A DNA stretch of 64,000 nt, taken from contig JBLIRR010000003.1 of assembly GCA_049472395.1 (NCBI GenBank), positions 62,001 through 126,000 of the forward strand, read 5' to 3'. A program made the position numbers and the translations under genes. Below, in pieces: positions 61,253 to 64,000 of this stretch. This DNA is from JBLIRR01 sp049472395. GTDB lineage: Bacteria; SZUA-182; DTGQ01; JBLIRR01. The notes beneath the pieces were generated by a model. The model had not been told where the DNA came from, did no database searches, and saw only the letters and a program-made list of their open reading frames with translations. Every line of letters begins with the position of its first letter. Within the stretch, counting starts at the first letter, position 1.

Positions 61253-61811
61253 TATAATAATTGTACACTCATCGACTGAAGGCATAATTAACATTTCGCT
61301 ACCTTTCTTCTCTCATCTGCCGGACACGGATCATCTCATAGAGATTGCCGGACACATGTGTGCGGTTCATAAAGGTTCTCATCCGATGGGAGAAAAATTA
61401 GCATCAGAAATAAAGGACTACCTAATGGGAACACGCTTTACATTCAGCAACTTCCCGCTTTATAATCAGGGAAGCACTGATTTTCAAAAAATGGTGTGGC
61501 AGACCCTAACGAAAATAGAATATGGAGAAAAGCGTTCTTACCAATGGCTCGCCCAACAGATAGGAAATCCAAAGGCACAAAGGGCTGTTGGGAGAGCCTT
61601 AAATAAAAATCCATGGCCAATTGTGCTCCCCTGTCATCGGGTCATTGGAAAAGATGGCTCTTATAAGCATTTTAGCAGTGGAGTGTTTTGGAAAATATTC
61701 TTATTGAAATTAGAAGAAAAACAGTATAAAATCAACAATAATTTAATTACCAGTCAAAGGAGAGAGGCGTATAAAAGCAGTTATTCAACGAGTCACAAAA
61801 GCATCGGTTGA
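61227..61811 (+). CDS. ogt: Methylated-DNA--protein-cysteine methyltransferase
   Basis: The protein has the C-terminal DNA-binding and active-site domain of the Ogt/Ada family: FQKMVWQTLTKIEYGEKRSYQWLAQQIGNP, AVGRALNKNP, and the catalytic Cys in IVLPCHRVIGKDG, with a following SSGVFWKIFLLKLE (quoted as separate short motifs). It takes methyl groups from O6-methylguanine in a single-turnover reaction. The Gly that usually forms (Y/F)xxG(L/W)xRKxxLLxxE is replaced by SGVFWKIFLLKLE, with Trp and Lys at the RK pair. The start at 61227 is a guess among in-frame ATGs at 61200, 61206 and 61227; it overlaps the lpxK end, and the C-terminus overlaps dtd by 41 bases. Confidence 0.88.
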   Translation: MNVSACLPNIIIVHSSTEGIINISLPFFSHLPDTDHLIEIAGHMCAVHKGSHPMGEKLASEIKDYLMGTRFTFSNFPLYNQGSTDFQKMVWQTLTKIEYGEKRSYQWLAQQIGNPKAQRAVGRALNKNPWPIVLPCHRVIGKDGSYKHFSSGVFWKIFLLKLEEKQYKINNNLITSQRREAYKSSYSTSHKSIG

Positions 61812-62208
61812 GGTATCCGGAGAAACAGTCGGAGCAATAAATACCGGGCTTGTTATCCTTCTTGGAATTGCAAAAGGGGATACCTGCGCTCATGCTCAAT
61901 ATTTAATAAATAAGATTATACAGCTTCGCATTTTTGAGGATGAAGCAGGGCTCTTTAACAGATCTCTCATGGATGTCCATGGGGAATTATTAGTTGTCTC
62001 GCAGTTTACCCTTTATGCTGATTGTCGAAAAGGAAGGCGGCCAAGTTTTGTTGATGCTGCCCCACCTGATGAGGCAAAACCACTCTATGAATTCTTTATT
62101 GAAAAGGCCCGGGAATCAAAAATAAGAGTCGCAAGCGGTATATTTCAGGCTATGATGCTGGTTAAAATTGAAAACAACGGACCAGTTACCCTATGCCTTG
62201 AACGATAA
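61771..62208 (+). CDS. dtd: D-aminoacyl-tRNA deacylase, apparent ATA start
   Basis: From 61771 the frame reads (I/M)KAVIQRVTKASVEVSGE and continues through LLGIAKGDT, LRIFEDEAGLFNRSLMD, LLVVSQFTLYADCRKGRRPSF and a final NNGPVTLCLER, the full Dtd length of 145 residues with the catalytic SQFTLYAD and NGPVT motifs. It removes D-amino acids from mischarged tRNA. The codon where the family begins is ATA, preceded by AAAGGAGAGAGG, and the frame above it has no ATG, GTG or TTG before a stop at 61744. The next ATG (61969) would cut off the N-terminal half, so either ATA is used or there is a base error. Confidence 0.88.
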   Translation: MKAVIQRVTKASVEVSGETVGAINTGLVILLGIAKGDTCAHAQYLINKIIQLRIFEDEAGLFNRSLMDVHGELLVVSQFTLYADCRKGRRPSFVDAAPPDEAKPLYEFFIEKARESKIRVASGIFQAMMLVKIENNGPVTLCLER

Positions 62209-62226
62209 TAGATTAAAGGAAATACA

Positions 62227-62865
62227 ATGAGAAATGATTTAATTCTTAAGAATTTTGTATGCGGCCCCCTTGCTACAAACTGTTATATCTTTGGCGCTCC
62301 ATCGCTGCATAAGGAGAATGTTAAGGAAGTGGTGATTATAGACCCCGCAGGATGTCGCTCTGAGATTATTGATTATATAAGTTCACATACACTTACCCCT
62401 AAAATGATAATTCTCACCCACGGGCATATAGACCATATTGCGCTTCTGCTGCCGATAAAATTACATTTTAAAATAAAAGTGGCTATCCATGAAGCAGACT
62501 CCCACTATTTAAGTAATCCTGATTTCTCAATGCGACATTTAATAGAGAGTGAGTATCGTCCCCAGAAGCCTGATATATTGCTCAAAGATAACGACACCTT
62601 AGATATAGGCTCATCAACCATGAAAATAATCCATACTCCCGGCCATACACCCGGCGGGATATGTCTTCTTGTTGAAAATCTTCTGTTTACAGGAGATACT
62701 CTTTTTGCTGCCGGTATTGGAAGAACAGATCTGCCTGGTGGTGATTTTGGCGCGCTTAAACATTCTCTTGCAAAAAAGCTTTGGAGTTTACCTGATGATT
62801 TAACCATTCTTCCCGGCCATGGGCCTAAATCAAAGTTAGGGCTAGAAAAAAAACGCGTTTTTTAA
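62227..62865 (+). CDS. Metallo-beta-lactamase-fold hydrolase (glyoxalase II-like)
   Basis: The 212-residue protein has FVCGPLATNCYIFG at the start, VVIIDPAGC, the metal motif LTHGHIDHIAL, HTPGHTPGGICLL, LFTGDTLFAAGIGRTDLPGGD and LPGHGP, the complete dinuclear zinc set of the YcbL/glyoxalase II-like group. Members cleave thioesters such as S-lactoylglutathione or related substrates; this short form lacks the glyoxalase II C-terminal domain, so the substrate is uncertain. It lies 18 bases after dtd and 13 bases before the xer gene, in one transcript. Confidence 0.9.
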   Translation: MRNDLILKNFVCGPLATNCYIFGAPSLHKENVKEVVIIDPAGCRSEIIDYISSHTLTPKMIILTHGHIDHIALLLPIKLHFKIKVAIHEADSHYLSNPDFSMRHLIESEYRPQKPDILLKDNDTLDIGSSTMKIIHTPGHTPGGICLLVENLLFTGDTLFAAGIGRTDLPGGDFGALKHSLAKKLWSLPDDLTILPGHGPKSKLGLEKKRVF

Positions 62866-62878
62866 TCATACATTTATA

Positions 62879-63775
62879 ATGAAACAATTCCTTGATGATT
62901 TTATTTCCTACCTTATCATCGAGAAGGGTTTGGCTGAAAATACAATTGAAGCATACGAAAGGGACATTACCTCCTATTTTGCATATTTAAATAAAGAGGG
63001 CATAGTTGATCTTGTTACTCAACCCACAACATCGAACCATATTTTAACACATCTCCATGAATTGAAGGAGAAAAATGGCCTCTCCGGAAAATCAAGGGCG
63101 CGCCATCTGATCGCTATCCGTCAATTCTATCGATTTTTGCTGCGCAAAGGCATTATTGAGAAAAATCCTCTTATTGAATTAACCAGCCCAAAAACTTGGA
63201 AAACTCTTCCCCATATTTTAAACTACTCCCAAATAGAATTGCTCCTTGCCCAGCCTAATCTAAGGACCGTTTTGGGCATAAGAGATAAAGCAATGCTTGA
63301 ATTGATGTATGCGACAGGACTTCGAGTAAGCGAATTAATAAATCTTACAGACCACGATCTAAGGTTGCCACCCGGATATTTACTCTGTATGGGCAAAGGT
63401 GGGAAAGAACGGGTCATCCCAATAGGAAAATCAGCCATCGATCATCTCCAGAACTACCTTAGAGAGAGCAGACCACAATTAGTCAAAACTAAAAATACTA
63501 CTACTATTTTCACAAATTGCTATGGTGATGAATTAACCCGTCAGGGAGTATGGAAAATCATCAAACAGTATGCTCTTCAGGCTGGGTTAAAGGAGAAGGT
63601 TGCCCCTCATACCCTGCGCCATTCATTCGCAACCCATCTTTTAGAAAATGGTGCAGATTTAAGAATCATTCAGGTTCTGCTTGGTCACTCTGATATCTCC
63701 ACTACCCAAATCTATACTCATCTTACATTGGAAAAAGTGAAAAAAATGTATGCTCAATATCACCCGCGAGCTTAA
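62879..63775 (+). CDS. Xer-type tyrosine recombinase
   Basis: The 298-residue protein has the N-terminal SAM-like core-binding domain (FISYLIIEKGLAENTIEAYERD) and the catalytic domain with all six residues: Arg in ATGLRVSELI, Lys in GKGGKERVIP, His and Arg in HTLRHSFATHLL, the second His in LLGHSDIS and the nucleophile Tyr in TQIYTHL. The length and the ENGADLRIIQVLLGHSDIS stretch are those of XerC/XerD, which resolve chromosome dimers at dif. XerC and XerD cannot be told apart by eye. It is probably a housekeeping gene rather than a phage integrase, since no phage genes surround it. Confidence 0.92.
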   Translation: MKQFLDDFISYLIIEKGLAENTIEAYERDITSYFAYLNKEGIVDLVTQPTTSNHILTHLHELKEKNGLSGKSRARHLIAIRQFYRFLLRKGIIEKNPLIELTSPKTWKTLPHILNYSQIELLLAQPNLRTVLGIRDKAMLELMYATGLRVSELINLTDHDLRLPPGYLLCMGKGGKERVIPIGKSAIDHLQNYLRESRPQLVKTKNTTTIFTNCYGDELTRQGVWKIIKQYALQAGLKEKVAPHTLRHSFATHLLENGADLRIIQVLLGHSDISTTQIYTHLTLEKVKKMYAQYHPRA

Positions 63776-63782
63776 TGAGAGT

Positions 63783-64000
63783 CTACCAACTCAACTCATT
63801 TTCTTTAAGCCCTTTCACGAGAAGGAGCGGCACCACAAAAAGAAGACAGGAATCAGGTTCATCAAAATCAATAATCTCTTCAATGATCTTTATGACTTCA
63901 TCTAATATTTTATCATCATGAATAATCGTAAAAATAGTCTTATTATAGTCTGAAATCTGAAGACTTTTTCTTAATCCGGCAAAAAGTGGGACCTCATAGG
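63783..64000 (-). CDS. C-terminal part of a small PII/CutA-like protein (partial)
   Basis: The last 71 codons of a gene that enters from the right edge, ending at the stop at 63783. The visible part has FTIIHDDKILDEVIKIIEEI followed by CLLFVVPLLLVKGLKEN, the helix-strand pattern of the C-terminal half of ferredoxin-like PII or CutA-type signalling proteins. The N-terminal half is outside the window, so the family is only suggested. It converges on the xer gene, with seven bases between the two stop codons. Confidence 0.5.
   Translation of the reverse strand, partial: YEVPLFAGLRKSLQISDYNKTIFTIIHDDKILDEVIKIIEEIIDFDEPDSCLLFVVPLLLVKGLKENELSW

Noticed and set aside
62879..63775. A phage or island integrase
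   Set aside because: The sequence fits XerC/XerD and the neighbours are housekeeping genes; no attachment-site repeats were seen nearby.
1..64000. tRNA, rRNA, riboswitch or origin sequences
   Set aside because: No T-loop/anticodon patterns, rRNA cores, known riboswitch cores or DnaA-box clusters were found in the gaps by eye; a covariance-model scan would be needed to be certain.

Overview
The window reads as a chromosomal segment of an uncultured, A+T-rich, Gram-negative anaerobe. LpxK implies lipid A and therefore an outer membrane. Lipoprotein signals, secreted c-type cytochromes and a methylene-tetrahydrofolate reductase of the MetF/MetV type fit an anaerobe that uses, or has a relative that uses, the Wood-Ljungdahl pathway. 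I cannot name the phylum from the sequence. No rRNA, tRNA or CRISPR array was seen.

Layout. 1-6.4 kb holds the start of a peptide-binding lipoprotein, a second lipoprotein, a DUF2809 membrane protein, two Gly/Tyr-repeat secreted proteins, a TerB-like protein and a PHP phosphoesterase, with several dispersed non-coding repeats between them. 6.4-18.8 kb encodes secreted or surface proteins: a subtilisin-like protease, a 2809-residue multiheme cytochrome with about 74 CXXCH motifs by hand count, and a second cytochrome with a long Pro/Gly/Met-rich middle. 18.9-22.5 kb is a three-gene unit: a GltD-like flavoprotein with ferredoxin and MvhD-like tail, then metV and metF. 22.6-29.5 kb (minus strand) is an F-type ATP synthase operon, order B-E-F-A-G-D-C. 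It has no separate delta gene, an N-terminally extended alpha subunit and an internally duplicated a subunit. 29.6-37.6 kb is regulatory: a bacterial enhancer-binding-protein relative that lacks the GAFTGA loop, a NarX/NarL-like pair, a large hybrid kinase and a single-domain receiver.

37.8-43.4 kb (minus strand) is an unusual redox operon. It encodes a ferredoxin-NuoE fusion, a HydB/NuoF-like flavoprotein, a NuoG-N-terminal/HoxU-like iron-sulfur protein fused to a receiver domain whose phosphoacceptor Asp is Asn, a small b-type cytochrome-like membrane protein and a nine-heme cytochrome. 43.8-55.4 kb (minus strand) is a complex I operon without nuoEFG. It has four antiporter-like subunits and an 81-residue orphan that resembles the C-terminal end of NuoL. 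56.4-59.7 kb holds a MoxR-type ATPase and a convergent three-gene operon of unknown function. 60.1-64 kb holds lpxK, ogt, dtd (apparently with an ATA start), a metallo-beta-lactamase-fold hydrolase, a Xer-type recombinase and the edge of a small PII/CutA-like gene.

How it may work together (inference). The NuoEF/HoxU-like module could oxidise NAD(P)H, possibly with ferredoxin, and pass electrons either to the headless complex I next to it or through the cytochrome b-like protein to the nine-heme cytochrome and on to the giant cytochrome outside. Complex I would then build the ion gradient used by the modified ATP synthase. The most unusual items are the giant cytochrome, the pseudo-receiver iron-sulfur fusion and the rebuilt ATP synthase a and alpha subunits.
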